NCBI GenBank assembly: GCA_963829965.1
Contig: CAWHLK010000060.1
Location: 62,001-126,000 of the forward strand
Source of the DNA: DASXZH01 sp963829965
Lineage (GTDB): Bacteria > Armatimonadota > Fimbriimonadia > Fimbriimonadales > Fimbriimonadaceae
Reading direction: 5' to 3'
DNA length: 64,000 nt
Below, piece by piece: positions 34,362-42,433 of the stretch (the first letter of the stretch is position 1; each line of letters begins with the position of its first letter). The position numbers were made by a program, and so were the translations under genes. The notes beneath the pieces were generated by a model that did not search any database, had not been told where the DNA came from, and worked only from the letters and a program-made list of their open reading frames with translations.

Positions 34362-35122
34362 GCTTGCTGCAACTCGACCAGGCAACCATCCGCTTTGGGG
34401 GGCTGGTTGCCGTCAACAGCGTCAGCTTCACCATAGAGCCTGGCGACCTGTTTGGCCTTATCGGCCCCAACGGCGCGGGAAAGACTACCTGTTTCAACTT
34501 GATCACCGGCGTGTACAAGCCGACGAGCGGTTCAATCAAGTTCAAAGGCAAGGAGATTTCGGGCACTCCGTCGAACAAGGTTGCCCGGCTCGGCATCTGC
34601 CGTACATTTCAAAATATCCGCCTCTTCCCCGCTCTCTCCGTGTTGGAGAACGTGGTGGTTGCGGGCACACTTAGAGCAAAGACCGGACTTTTCAGCGCTC
34701 TCGCCTATCTTCCTAACAGCATCAAGGAAACCAACGAACTCAAGGATGAGGCCATGGCCCTGCTTGAGGTGCTCGACCTGCATGACGTTGCCGATGTGCG
34801 CAGCGCCGACCTTCCCTACGGCAAGCAGCGGCGGCTGGAAATAGCCCGCGCGATGGCCACTAAACCGGATCTCCTCCTCCTTGACGAGCCGGCGGCAGGC
34901 ATGAACCCCAATGAAAAGGTGGACCTCATGGAAACTGTGCGCAAAATCCGAAACGAGCACAACAAGACGGTTCTGGTGATCGAACACGACATGCGGTTCG
35001 TGATGAATCTGTGTGAGAAGATCGTGGTTCTCGATCACGGCGAAGAAATCGCCCAAGGGCCTCCTGCAGAAATTCGAAACAACCCCAAAGTTATCGAAGC
35101 GTATCTCGGCGAAGCCGTCTAA
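34358..35122 (+). CDS. livG: Branched-chain amino-acid ABC transporter ATPase LivG
   Basis: This 254-residue ATPase has Walker A GPNGAGKTTCFN, the Q-loop CRTFQNIRLFPALSVLENV, a signature region LPYGKQRRLEIARAMATKPD and Walker B LLLLDEPAAGMNP, followed by the H-loop VLVIEHDMRFVM. The C-terminal VIEAYLGEAV is characteristic of LivG. The normally adjacent second ATPase LivF is absent: the next gene is a BlaI-type repressor. The system may use a homodimer of LivG or a LivF encoded elsewhere. Confidence 0.93.
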   Translation: MSLLQLDQATIRFGGLVAVNSVSFTIEPGDLFGLIGPNGAGKTTCFNLITGVYKPTSGSIKFKGKEISGTPSNKVARLGICRTFQNIRLFPALSVLENVVVAGTLRAKTGLFSALAYLPNSIKETNELKDEAMALLEVLDLHDVADVRSADLPYGKQRRLEIARAMATKPDLLLLDEPAAGMNPNEKVDLMETVRKIRNEHNKTVLVIEHDMRFVMNLCEKIVVLDHGEEIAQGPPAEIRNNPKVIEAYLGEAV

Positions 35123-35147
35123 GCCTCAGAAAGCAAGTTTTATAAAA

Positions 35148-35208
35148 TGTGCCAAAAAAATGGCACATCCCCTTGCGCTTTGAAATTGTTAGTGCCAAAA
35201 TATTGGCA
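35148..35208 (+). promoter_or_regulatory. Two inverted repeats, probable BlaI operators
   Basis: Site 1 at 35148-35167 is TGTGCCA-AAAAAA-TGGCACA, a perfect 7-base inverted repeat. Site 2 at 35193-35208 is TGCCAAAATATTGGCA, with a 6-base perfect arm, and overlaps the ATG of the BlaI gene by one base. Both share the half-site TGCCA. BlaI/MecI repressors typically bind two palindromes before their own operon, so autorepression is likely. Confidence 0.75.
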
Positions 35209-35615
35209 TGTCCACTCGTGACGAAGCGAAAGAAGACGGGGGCCAGAACCTGAGCCGGCGAGAACGCCAGATCATGGAGGCCCTGTACCGCCTGGGCAAA
35301 GCCTCGGCAAGCGAAATCCACAGCGTAATCCCAAATCCGCCCAGTTACACAGCTGTTCGCACGCTCCTGGGGATACTGGAAACCAAGGGGCACATAAAGT
35401 TTTACGCGGACGGAAAGAAGTACATCTACGAGCCGATCGTTCCCCGTGATCAAATGGCGAGAACCGTCATCGACGACGTTATGACGACGTTCTTCGAGGG
35501 TTCCATCGAGTTGGTGGTTGCCAATCTCCTGAATCGCGAAGAAACCGCGGTTTCAAAGGAGCAGTTGGATGCGCTGTCCGCTTTGATCGAAGAGGCCAGA
35601 AAGGAGGGACGATGA
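35208..35615 (+). CDS. BlaI/MecI-family transcriptional repressor
   Basis: This 135-residue protein has an N-terminal winged helix (LSRRERQIMEALYRLGKASA, then PSYTAVRTLLGILETKGHIK) and a C-terminal helical dimerisation part (IDDVMTTFFEGSIELVVANL). BlaI repressors dissociate from DNA when cleaved by a partner M56 peptidase; that partner is the next gene, overlapping by four bases. Two palindromes precede the start, the second covering its first base. A cell-wall or antibiotic signal is the family norm, but the actual trigger and regulon are unknown here; no beta-lactamase gene is near. Confidence 0.92.
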   Translation: MSTRDEAKEDGGQNLSRRERQIMEALYRLGKASASEIHSVIPNPPSYTAVRTLLGILETKGHIKFYADGKKYIYEPIVPRDQMARTVIDDVMTTFFEGSIELVVANLLNREETAVSKEQLDALSALIEEARKEGR

Positions 35616-37744
35616 TCAGCTTGCTGTTTCTGATTTCGTTCTGGGTTAAGTCAACTCTTGTTATTGCAGTGTCTGCTGCCGCATGTCTTGTGTTTCGAAG
35701 ACTTGGCGCTGCGTATCGGCACTTTGTCCTTGCCACCGGCTTCTGCGCGGTTCTCGTTCTGCCCTTCCTGACCCTTGTCCTGCCGAGAAAGCCCCTGGCG
35801 ATTTTGCCTGCCCCGCCTGCCCCCGTAGTGGTAAGCGCGGCCGTGGAGCCGGTTGAGGACTTGCCGGCTGATCTGCCGCAGGCAACGGCTTCGTCGCCGG
35901 AATTTATCGAGGAGGCTCCTTCGCTACCGCTCACGCCAAAGCGGCCAACTCCGCCAGGCTTCAACGTGGGTGGACTGATTGCCTTGCTATGGTTCTGTGG
36001 CCTTCTTGTCTGTCTAGCCCGCTATCTTCTTTCTCAGAGGCTGCTCCGCCGCTCGTCCACGTCTCAGCCGCGCGAGCGAGACGCATACCTTCGGATGACC
36101 GAGCGTCTCAAGTTGAAACGCCGCTGGAGGCTGGTGCTGACTAGCAACTCAGGCCCGATGACCTGGGGCATTTTCAGGCCAACCATCTCGATGCCGGCGG
36201 CCAGCAAGGACTGGCTCCCAGAGCATTTTGAAAGCGTGCTGATCCATGAGCTCATCCACATTCGGCGCTTTGATTGCACGACCCAGTCTATCGGGGTCGT
36301 GGCTTGTGCGCTGAACTGGTTCAACCCGTTCTTTTGGCTGGCGCTGCGAGCCCTGAAACAGGAGGCGGAAATCGCCACCGATGACGAAGTCTTACGCGCC
36401 GGAATAAAGCCGTCCGTTTATGCCGATTCCTTGCTCCAAGCCGCGCTTGGAGCCCAATCTCGCCATCGCCTTGTTCCCTTCGCAGGAGTGCCACTTATGA
36501 ACCAATCAAGAATAGAGGCTCGAGTTCGAGCCATTCTCAATCCGGACCGTCGTCTTCGAGCCATTAGCCGTGTATCAGTTTTGCTTACTCTGGCCGCAGC
36601 CCTTCTCATTGCGGCGCCATGCGCCGCGTTAATCGCATCACAGGCAGCGAGCCCTTCGCCAACGGGCCAGTCAGCTCCCAGTGGAAAGAAACGGGCTTCT
36701 GAATCGCGGGCGGCTAAGCTCAAGAGAAAGAAACTCGTCTCAGTGCGTAGAAGCTCCCAAAGAGTCCGAGTCAGCTCCAGAGTGAAACGCATCAGAGAAG
36801 CTAAAGCGCGACTCGTTCAGGCCCAGGTTGCGGTTACCGCACGGCAACAAGAGCTTGCCCTAAAAGTGAGATTGCTCCAGGAAGCACAATCGCGGCTACA
36901 TGAACAAGCCCAACGAGGACCGAACCCCGCGGAGCAAGAGGCGAAGCAACAGGCCGCTCAGAATGCGCTCGCGGCAGCCCAGGCGGGCGTGGTTTGGGCA
37001 AAAGCCCAACTGGGCGAGTCCAGCAACGACTCCAAGAGCATCGCAGCCAATGAAGCTCAGCTAGCCGATTTAGAAGGCCAAGCGAAGGTTATCCAAAACG
37101 CCAAAGCCGAAGCGACGACAACGGCCAATCAGACCGAAGCCGCTACGGCAGAGGCCAATGCAAAGGCTTACGAAGAGGCAAGAGCCGCAATAACCACGGT
37201 GGACAATCAGGCCAACCTAGTGGCTGCGCTAGCTCAAGCAAAAGCATTTCAAGACGCCAACGACAAGAAGATCAGAGAGGCCGGTCAGGCCCAAATCGCC
37301 AAAGCACAGGCGCAAGAAAAAGCATTCAACCAAGCTGACGCCGAGAAAGTTCGAGCAGGAACTCGGGCCCAAATCGCCGAAGCAGAAGTTGATGCAAGAG
37401 CCCTCATGAACACCAACGCTGAAAAGGTTAACGCGGCGCTCCGAGCCCAACTCGCCGCAGCAGACGCACAGTCAAAAGCGATTCCGAAATCGAGGATCAA
37501 AGCCTTAGATCTCAAGAACAGACGCAACGATTTTGAAAAGCGCCAAATCGTGAGCCAAGAAATCGTCCGCCGCAACCTGCAAGCTCTGAGTTCGCAACTG
37601 GCGGACCAGCAGCGACAGGAAGCGAAGCGCGAAAGACTACAGCAAGCGACCTCTGAGCAGTTGGCCAGGGCCAGAGCACGGATCGCTGAGCTGGAGGCAA
37701 AACTTGCAGTTCTCGACGCCTTAGTCAGGGCTAAAGGGAAATAG
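35612..37744 (+). CDS. BlaR1-type M56 metallopeptidase with long C-terminal coiled coil
   Basis: This 710-residue protein has N-terminal membrane segments (residues about 5-60), a cytoplasmic linker, another membrane segment (VGGLIALLWFCGLLVCLARY) and the M56 catalytic core SVLIHELIHIRRFDCTTQSI (HExxH as HELIH). DDEVLRAGIKPSVYADSLLQ follows, then a further membrane segment near residue 320. In BlaR1 the C-terminus is a penicillin-binding sensor. Here residues about 380-710 are instead an Ala/Gln/Lys-rich coiled coil with recurrent AQIAKAQAQEKAF-type units. The input signal must therefore differ from beta-lactam acylation. It overlaps the repressor gene and probably cleaves it on signalling. 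Confidence 0.85.
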   Translation: MISLLFLISFWVKSTLVIAVSAAACLVFRRLGAAYRHFVLATGFCAVLVLPFLTLVLPRKPLAILPAPPAPVVVSAAVEPVEDLPADLPQATASSPEFIEEAPSLPLTPKRPTPPGFNVGGLIALLWFCGLLVCLARYLLSQRLLRRSSTSQPRERDAYLRMTERLKLKRRWRLVLTSNSGPMTWGIFRPTISMPAASKDWLPEHFESVLIHELIHIRRFDCTTQSIGVVACALNWFNPFFWLALRALKQEAEIATDDEVLRAGIKPSVYADSLLQAALGAQSRHRLVPFAGVPLMNQSRIEARVRAILNPDRRLRAISRVSVLLTLAAALLIAAPCAALIASQAASPSPTGQSAPSGKKRASESRAAKLKRKKLVSVRRSSQRVRVSSRVKRIREAKARLVQAQVAVTARQQELALKVRLLQEAQSRLHEQAQRGPNPAEQEAKQQAAQNALAAAQAGVVWAKAQLGESSNDSKSIAANEAQLADLEGQAKVIQNAKAEATTTANQTEAATAEANAKAYEEARAAITTVDNQANLVAALAQAKAFQDANDKKIREAGQAQIAKAQAQEKAFNQADAEKVRAGTRAQIAEAEVDARALMNTNAEKVNAALRAQLAAADAQSKAIPKSRIKALDLKNRRNDFEKRQIVSQEIVRRNLQALSSQLADQQRQEAKRERLQQATSEQLARARARIAELEAKLAVLDALVRAKGK

Positions 37745-37746
37745 AC

Positions 37747-38424
37747 TTAGTCGGCTTGTTCGATCCTGCCGACGCCGTTAATCGCCTTCTGAACGCTTGG
37801 CGTACCCTTATACCGGATGTTCCCAACCCCGTTGATCGACGCGGTGAGCGAATCGGACGCCCAAACGTCCACATTGCCCGCTCCATCCACGGTTGCAGAA
37901 GCGCTTTTGGCCTGCAAATCCCGTAGTTTGAGGTTTCCTGCCCCATCCAAACTTGCGCTCAATGTTCCAACATGGCCTTCTATGGACACATTGCCCGCGC
38001 CATCGAGGCTTACGGCAAAACTATCGGACCGCACATTCTGAACCGTGACGTTCGCCGCCCCGTCAAGATGCACCGCGTCCAGGTTGGGTGCAGTAATCGT
38101 GACCAGCAGGCGGTTCTTCGGCCGAAAATTCTTCTTGGTCTCAACAACCAGTTCGCCGTTTTCAACTCTGGTTCTAACGAGAGGAACGATGTTGTCATCC
38201 CCTTCCACGCGGATGCTTGCGGCCGGCCCAACCTGGATCAGCAGATTGGCCGCTCCGTCATCCCGCACCTTATGAAAATCGCCAACGCTTCTGGACTCGT
38301 GAGCAGCCCTGCCCGATCCCTTTATCTGGTTGCCGATACTGCCCAAAACCAGGTCAGTGCATCCTCCAGATGCAAGGGCGGCACACGCGAGCAAAACCGA
38401 ATACGGAACAACTTTCGCGTTCAT
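37747..38424 (-). CDS. Head-GIN domain (DUF2807) lipoprotein
   Basis: This 225-residue protein has a lipoprotein signal (LLACAALASGGC) and a right-handed beta-helix-like domain built of repeated turns: LDGAANVTV, LDGAGNVSIEG, LDGAGNLKLRD, VDGAGNVDVW, INGVGNIRYKG and INGVGRIEQ. The N-terminal phrase GSGRAAHESRSVGDFHKV is the usual start of the family. The role is unknown; members are surface or periplasmic proteins of many phyla. It is convergent with the M56 peptidase gene, two bases apart, and lies downstream of guaA on the same strand. Confidence 0.88.
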   Translation of the reverse strand: MNAKVVPYSVLLACAALASGGCTDLVLGSIGNQIKGSGRAAHESRSVGDFHKVRDDGAANLLIQVGPAASIRVEGDDNIVPLVRTRVENGELVVETKKNFRPKNRLLVTITAPNLDAVHLDGAANVTVQNVRSDSFAVSLDGAGNVSIEGHVGTLSASLDGAGNLKLRDLQAKSASATVDGAGNVDVWASDSLTASINGVGNIRYKGTPSVQKAINGVGRIEQAD

Positions 38425-38478
38425 GATAATAGGATTACATCGATTTGGGCTGCTCCCGTTGCAGTTGAGCCCAAATGC

Positions 38479-40041
38479 CTATTCCCATTCAATGGTCGCA
38501 GGCGGCTTACTGGTGAGGTCGTAAAGAACCCTGTTGACTCCGGGAACCTCGTTCACGATCCTGAGCGCAATATGCTCCAAGGCCTCGAATGGCAGATTCA
38601 CCGCGCGTGCGGTCATCGCGTCCTCGCTCTCGACCGCTCTTAGAACGATTGGCTGCTCATAGGTTCGAAAATCGCCCATAACGCCGACGCTGCGCACATC
38701 CAAAAGGGCAGCATAGGACTGCCAGATCCCTTTGTGAAGGCCCCGCTCCCTAAGCTCTTCTCTGAAGATGGCGTCCGCGTCTTGGACTATGCGAACGCGC
38801 TCGGGAGTGACTTCGCCAAGGATGCGCACCGCAAGTCCGGGACCGGGGAATGGTTCGCGATCCACCATTTCCTCCGGCAAGCCGAGCTTTCTTCCCACTT
38901 CTCTAACCTCGTCCTTAAAGAGCCATCTCAACGGTTCGATAAGCTTCATCTTCATCCAGTCGGGAAGGCCGCCAACGTTGTGATGGGTCTTGATCTTGGC
39001 GGCGGTGGATGAACCGCTCTCGATCACATCCGGATACAGCGTGCCCTGAGCCAAAAAGTCGCAACCCTTGAGCTCATCTGCATGCTTTTCGAAGACTCTC
39101 ACGAAATTCTCACCGATGATCTTTCGCTTGGTTTCCGGATCGGTTACCCCCGCGAGCGCAGTAAAGAACTGATCCTGGGCGTCGAACACCTTGAGGTGGG
39201 GATGGAAATGGCTGGAGAATGCTTCCCTTACCAACTTCCCTTCGTTCTTCCTGAGCAATCCGTGGTCTACAAAAACGCAAACTGCTCGATCCCCAATGGC
39301 GCGCGTGAGGAGGGCGGCCATGACCGAACTGTCCACGCCGCCGCTCACCGCGCATAAGACTTTTCCGTCGCCTACCATCTCGCGGATTTTCTCGATTTCT
39401 TCTTCGATAAAGCTCTCGCTCGTCCAATCGCCTTTGAGTTTGACTTCATCGAACAAGAACCGCCTTAGAAGTTCTGTTCCCCCCGGCGTGTGAGTAACTT
39501 CAGGATGAAACTGGACGCCGAACCGCTTCCCCGCCAAGTCCGCAAACGCGGCTACGGGACAGGTGTCCGTGCTTGCGATGGTCTCGAAACCGGGAGGCGG
39601 CGCTAGAACGCGGTCGCCATGGCTCATCCAAACGACGTCCGAGTTCAGCCCGCCCACAATAGACCCCTTTTTGGCGCCTGTCAAGTGTCGGCGGCCATAT
39701 TCTTTGTCTCCTGAGGCTTCAACCCGTCCACCAAGCCGATACGCCATAAGCTGGATCCCGTAGCAGATACCCAAGACGGGAACGCCCTCGACCAGGCTAA
39801 AGTCCAAATCCGGAGCGCCCTCTTCATATACCGAACTGGGGCCTCCGCCGAGAATGACCGCAGCGGGTTTCCGTTTCTTAATTCGTTCGCCCGCCTCCGT
39901 CCATGGGACCATTTCGCTGTAAACGCCCAGTTCTCTAACTCGCCGTACGATCAACTGCGTGTACTGGCCACCGAAATCGATTACGAGAACAAGCTCGTGG
40001 TCTAGCTGAGGCCGCGCCGAGGTTGCGGTAGGTGCGCTCAT
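38479..40041 (-). CDS. guaA: GMP synthase (glutamine-hydrolysing)
   Basis: This 520-residue enzyme has an N-terminal class I glutamine amidotransferase domain (VLVIDFGGQYTQLIVRRVRE, nucleophile Cys in VLGICYGIQLMA, His/Glu in GVQFHPEVTHT). An ATP pyrophosphatase domain follows (VLCAVSGGVDSSVMAALL), then the dimerisation domain ending DLTSKPPATIEWE. It converts XMP to GMP. It is the last of the run aroA-cmk-VOC-guaA on this strand; its start is immediately after the VOC gene stop. Length and motifs are complete. Confidence 0.97.
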   Translation of the reverse strand: MSAPTATSARPQLDHELVLVIDFGGQYTQLIVRRVRELGVYSEMVPWTEAGERIKKRKPAAVILGGGPSSVYEEGAPDLDFSLVEGVPVLGICYGIQLMAYRLGGRVEASGDKEYGRRHLTGAKKGSIVGGLNSDVVWMSHGDRVLAPPPGFETIASTDTCPVAAFADLAGKRFGVQFHPEVTHTPGGTELLRRFLFDEVKLKGDWTSESFIEEEIEKIREMVGDGKVLCAVSGGVDSSVMAALLTRAIGDRAVCVFVDHGLLRKNEGKLVREAFSSHFHPHLKVFDAQDQFFTALAGVTDPETKRKIIGENFVRVFEKHADELKGCDFLAQGTLYPDVIESGSSTAAKIKTHHNVGGLPDWMKMKLIEPLRWLFKDEVREVGRKLGLPEEMVDREPFPGPGLAVRILGEVTPERVRIVQDADAIFREELRERGLHKGIWQSYAALLDVRSVGVMGDFRTYEQPIVLRAVESEDAMTARAVNLPFEALEHIALRIVNEVPGVNRVLYDLTSKPPATIEWE

Positions 40042-40422
40042 CTAAGCCATGGACTCCGAAGGATCGCTCCACAAAAAGAACAAGTTGTAATCGTTGTCAT
40101 AAAAGGTTACTGTTTGCCGCTGTCCTGGCTCGCCATGAATACCCCCAAGTTGAACGCCTTCCTTGATAAGCCTGGCAATTTCTCCGCTAAAGTCGTCGGT
40201 TTGGATCGCGACTCGTGTGCGAGGGATCTGATCGTCATCGGGAAACTCTCGATCCCAATGGGACTCAAGCATAATGCCGATTTTGCCGCCGGGAGCCGAC
40301 AGAACGGCAAACCCCCAGTCGTATCTCTGCTCTAGCGCGAACCCTACCTTTTGGGTATAAAAAGCGATTGCTGCCTCAAAATCACGAACAAAATAAATTG
40401 TTTCGGAGATGCGTGTTGCCAT
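40042..40422 (-). CDS. VOC/glyoxalase-fold protein
   Basis: This 126-residue protein consists of a single VOC domain (TIYFVRDFEAAIAFYTQKVG-like start, then GKIGIMLESHWDREFP and GEPGQRQTVTFYDNDYNLFF). Metal-ligand positions of glyoxalase I type are only partly evident, so the substrate cannot be named. It could act on a small electrophile or in antibiotic resistance. It lies directly between cmk and guaA, its stop adjoining the guaA start, which suggests co-transcription by convenience. Confidence 0.8.
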   Translation of the reverse strand: MATRISETIYFVRDFEAAIAFYTQKVGFALEQRYDWGFAVLSAPGGKIGIMLESHWDREFPDDDQIPRTRVAIQTDDFSGEIARLIKEGVQLGGIHGEPGQRQTVTFYDNDYNLFFLWSDPSESMA

Positions 40423-40439
40423 ATTTCATTTTTACGCAT

Positions 40440-41114
40440 CTAGGTGCCGGAATGCATGGCCGCGGCGAGTTTCTTCACTGCGGCAACCACTTCATCGATC
40501 GTCATTTGATCCGTATCGATAAGTGTCGCGTCCGGCGCCTTTTGGAGGGGGCTGTCCTCCCGCGTGCTGTCACGGGTGTCACGCTCCTGGATCTGCGCTT
40601 TTAGCTCTTGAAGGTCCACTTGCATGCCTTTTGCAACCAGCTCTTTGTAGCGCCGCTGCGCGCGAATCTCGATGCCGGCAGTGAGAAACACCTTCACGTC
40701 AGCGCCAGGCGCAACAACTGTTGTTGTATCGCGCCCTTCGAGAATCACTCCCCCGCCCGCGACAATCGCCTTCTGTTGCTCAACTAGCTTTCGCCTGACC
40801 GCGGAATGTACACTGACCGCGCTGGCAAAGTCTCCAATTTCCGGCAGGCGGATCGCCTCGGTTACATCCTCGCCATTCAACAGAACCCGTTGTGGTTCGC
40901 CGGGTCCAAACGAAATCGTAATCTCACTCGTTATCTGGGCCGCTGCCTCCCCATTGGCCGCCTTTACACCTTTTCGTGAGGCGGCGAGCGCAACACAGCG
41001 GTACATAGCGCCAGTGTCCAGAAACCGCAGATCCAGATCTTTACCTACCCTCTTGGCGATAGTTGTCTTTCCAGCGCCGGCGGGACCATCGATGGCAACG
41101 ACCAAGTTAGGCAA
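40440..41114 (-). CDS. cmk: Cytidylate kinase
   Basis: The enzyme phosphorylates CMP and dCMP. It has the P-loop VVAIDGPAGAGKTTIAKRVG, the LRFLDTGAMYRCVAL block and VVAPGADVKVFLTAGIEIRA, followed by RDTRDSTREDSPLQKAPDAT, the typical lid and C-terminal CMP site. The frame is open to 41162, inside aroA, but a TTG at 41112-41114 has a strong GGGAGG site seven bases upstream and leads straight into LPNLVVAIDGP, so that start is chosen. It overlaps the aroA stop slightly. A gene order aroA-cmk is common in bacteria. Confidence 0.94.
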   Translation of the reverse strand: MPNLVVAIDGPAGAGKTTIAKRVGKDLDLRFLDTGAMYRCVALAASRKGVKAANGEAAAQITSEITISFGPGEPQRVLLNGEDVTEAIRLPEIGDFASAVSVHSAVRRKLVEQQKAIVAGGGVILEGRDTTTVVAPGADVKVFLTAGIEIRAQRRYKELVAKGMQVDLQELKAQIQERDTRDSTREDSPLQKAPDATLIDTDQMTIDEVVAAVKKLAAAMHSGT

Positions 41115-42394
41115 AACAGAGCCTCCCAAGATGGGACTCGAACTCCGGATAACTGGTCGCAATGCTTTCCGCGCCCTCTATCATGGTAGCGCCGTCGGCA
41201 ATCAAGCCTGCGATGGCGAAAGCCATCGCGATTCGGTGATCGCCCGCCGTGTTGATCTTCGCCCCTTTCAGCGACACGGGGCCGGCAATGGTCAAGCCAT
41301 CCGGATGAGTTTCCACCTCGGCGCCCATCGCGCGCAGATTTGCGGCGATCAGCTCAATTCGGTCGCTTTCCTTCACTCTCAGCTCGGCCGCATCGCGAAT
41401 TGTCGAAGTGCCCTCGCACTGAGTGGCGAGCACGGAGAGCACAGGAATCTCGTCGATAAGTCGTGGAACCAGTCCCCCTGAAATATGGAACGGCTTTAAC
41501 GCGGAAGGCCTGGAAATCTCTACATCCGCCACCGGCTCGTTCAACTCCTCGCGCGAGTTGCCAAGCGCATAGGTTGCGCCAACCTGTTCAAGGACGTCAA
41601 AAAGGCCGGTTCGGGTTGGGTTGACGCCCAACTCCAAGATTTGCAATTGCGCTCCAGGAACCAGGCACGCCGCGACAATAAAGAACGCGGCGCTTGAAAT
41701 GTCCGCGGGGACGTTGAACCTAAAGTTCGAAACATGCGAGCCTGGCGCAAGCCGGGTTACGCTTTCGCCGTCGCCGGAGAGCGTTCGCACGTCCACGCCT
41801 AGCGCGCCGAGCATTCGCTCGGTGTGGTCACGGCTAAGGCTTGGCTCATGAACGATCGTCGTTCCGTGCGCTCTTAGTCCAGCAAGAAGGATGCAGCTCT
41901 TGACCTGAGCGCTGGAAACCGGGCTCTGATATTCGATCCCCTTCAAATCAGCCCCGTGAATGGTGAGGGGCGAGAGTATCCCCCTTCACCTTTGCACCCA
42001 TTAGGCGCAATGGCTCTGCAATCCGCCTCATCGGCCTTCGGGAAAGCGATCCGTCACCAATCATTGTCGCCTCGATCGGACGGGACGCAATCAAGCCACT
42101 TAACAGGCGAATCGTGGTACCGCTATTGCCGCAATCCAACAGGTCACTCGGCTTTCGCCATTGTTCGGGCGGAACTAAGAGCCGAGAACCATCCTCTTCT
42201 TCATGATGCGCGACGCCCATTTGACCGAGGCAGGATAGCGTGCTTTCGCAATCCTCAGAGCGCAGAGGGTTGACAACCGTGGAAGGTCCGTCCGCAATCG
42301 CGGCGAACATGTATGCCCTATGCGTCAGGGACTTGTCTGAAGGAGGGCGCAGTTCGCCCCGTAACTTTGACGCCCGGTTGACGACGATATCCAT
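41107..42394 (-). CDS. aroA: 3-phosphoshikimate 1-carboxyvinyltransferase (EPSP synthase), frameshifted
   Basis: The first frame (42394 down to about 41967) gives the N-terminal half: LRGELRPPSDKSLTHRAYMF, LLDCGNSGTTIRLLSGL and GDGSLSRRPMRRIAEPLRLM. It then runs into a false stop after APHHSRG. The second frame resumes with LTIHGADLKGIEYQSPVSSA (QVKSCILLAG follows) and continues to the end (KESDRIELIAANLRAMGAEV, GDHRIAMAFAIAGLIA). A one-base error in the GGGG run at 41967-41970 accounts for the break. Joined, it is a normal enzyme of about 428 residues. It makes EPSP from shikimate 3-phosphate and PEP and is essential for aromatic amino acids, so a sequencing error is likely. Confidence 0.93.
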
Positions 42395-42433
42395 TCGGGA
42401 AGAGTTTACTAGGCTCTGTCTGCCGCGCGTCGG

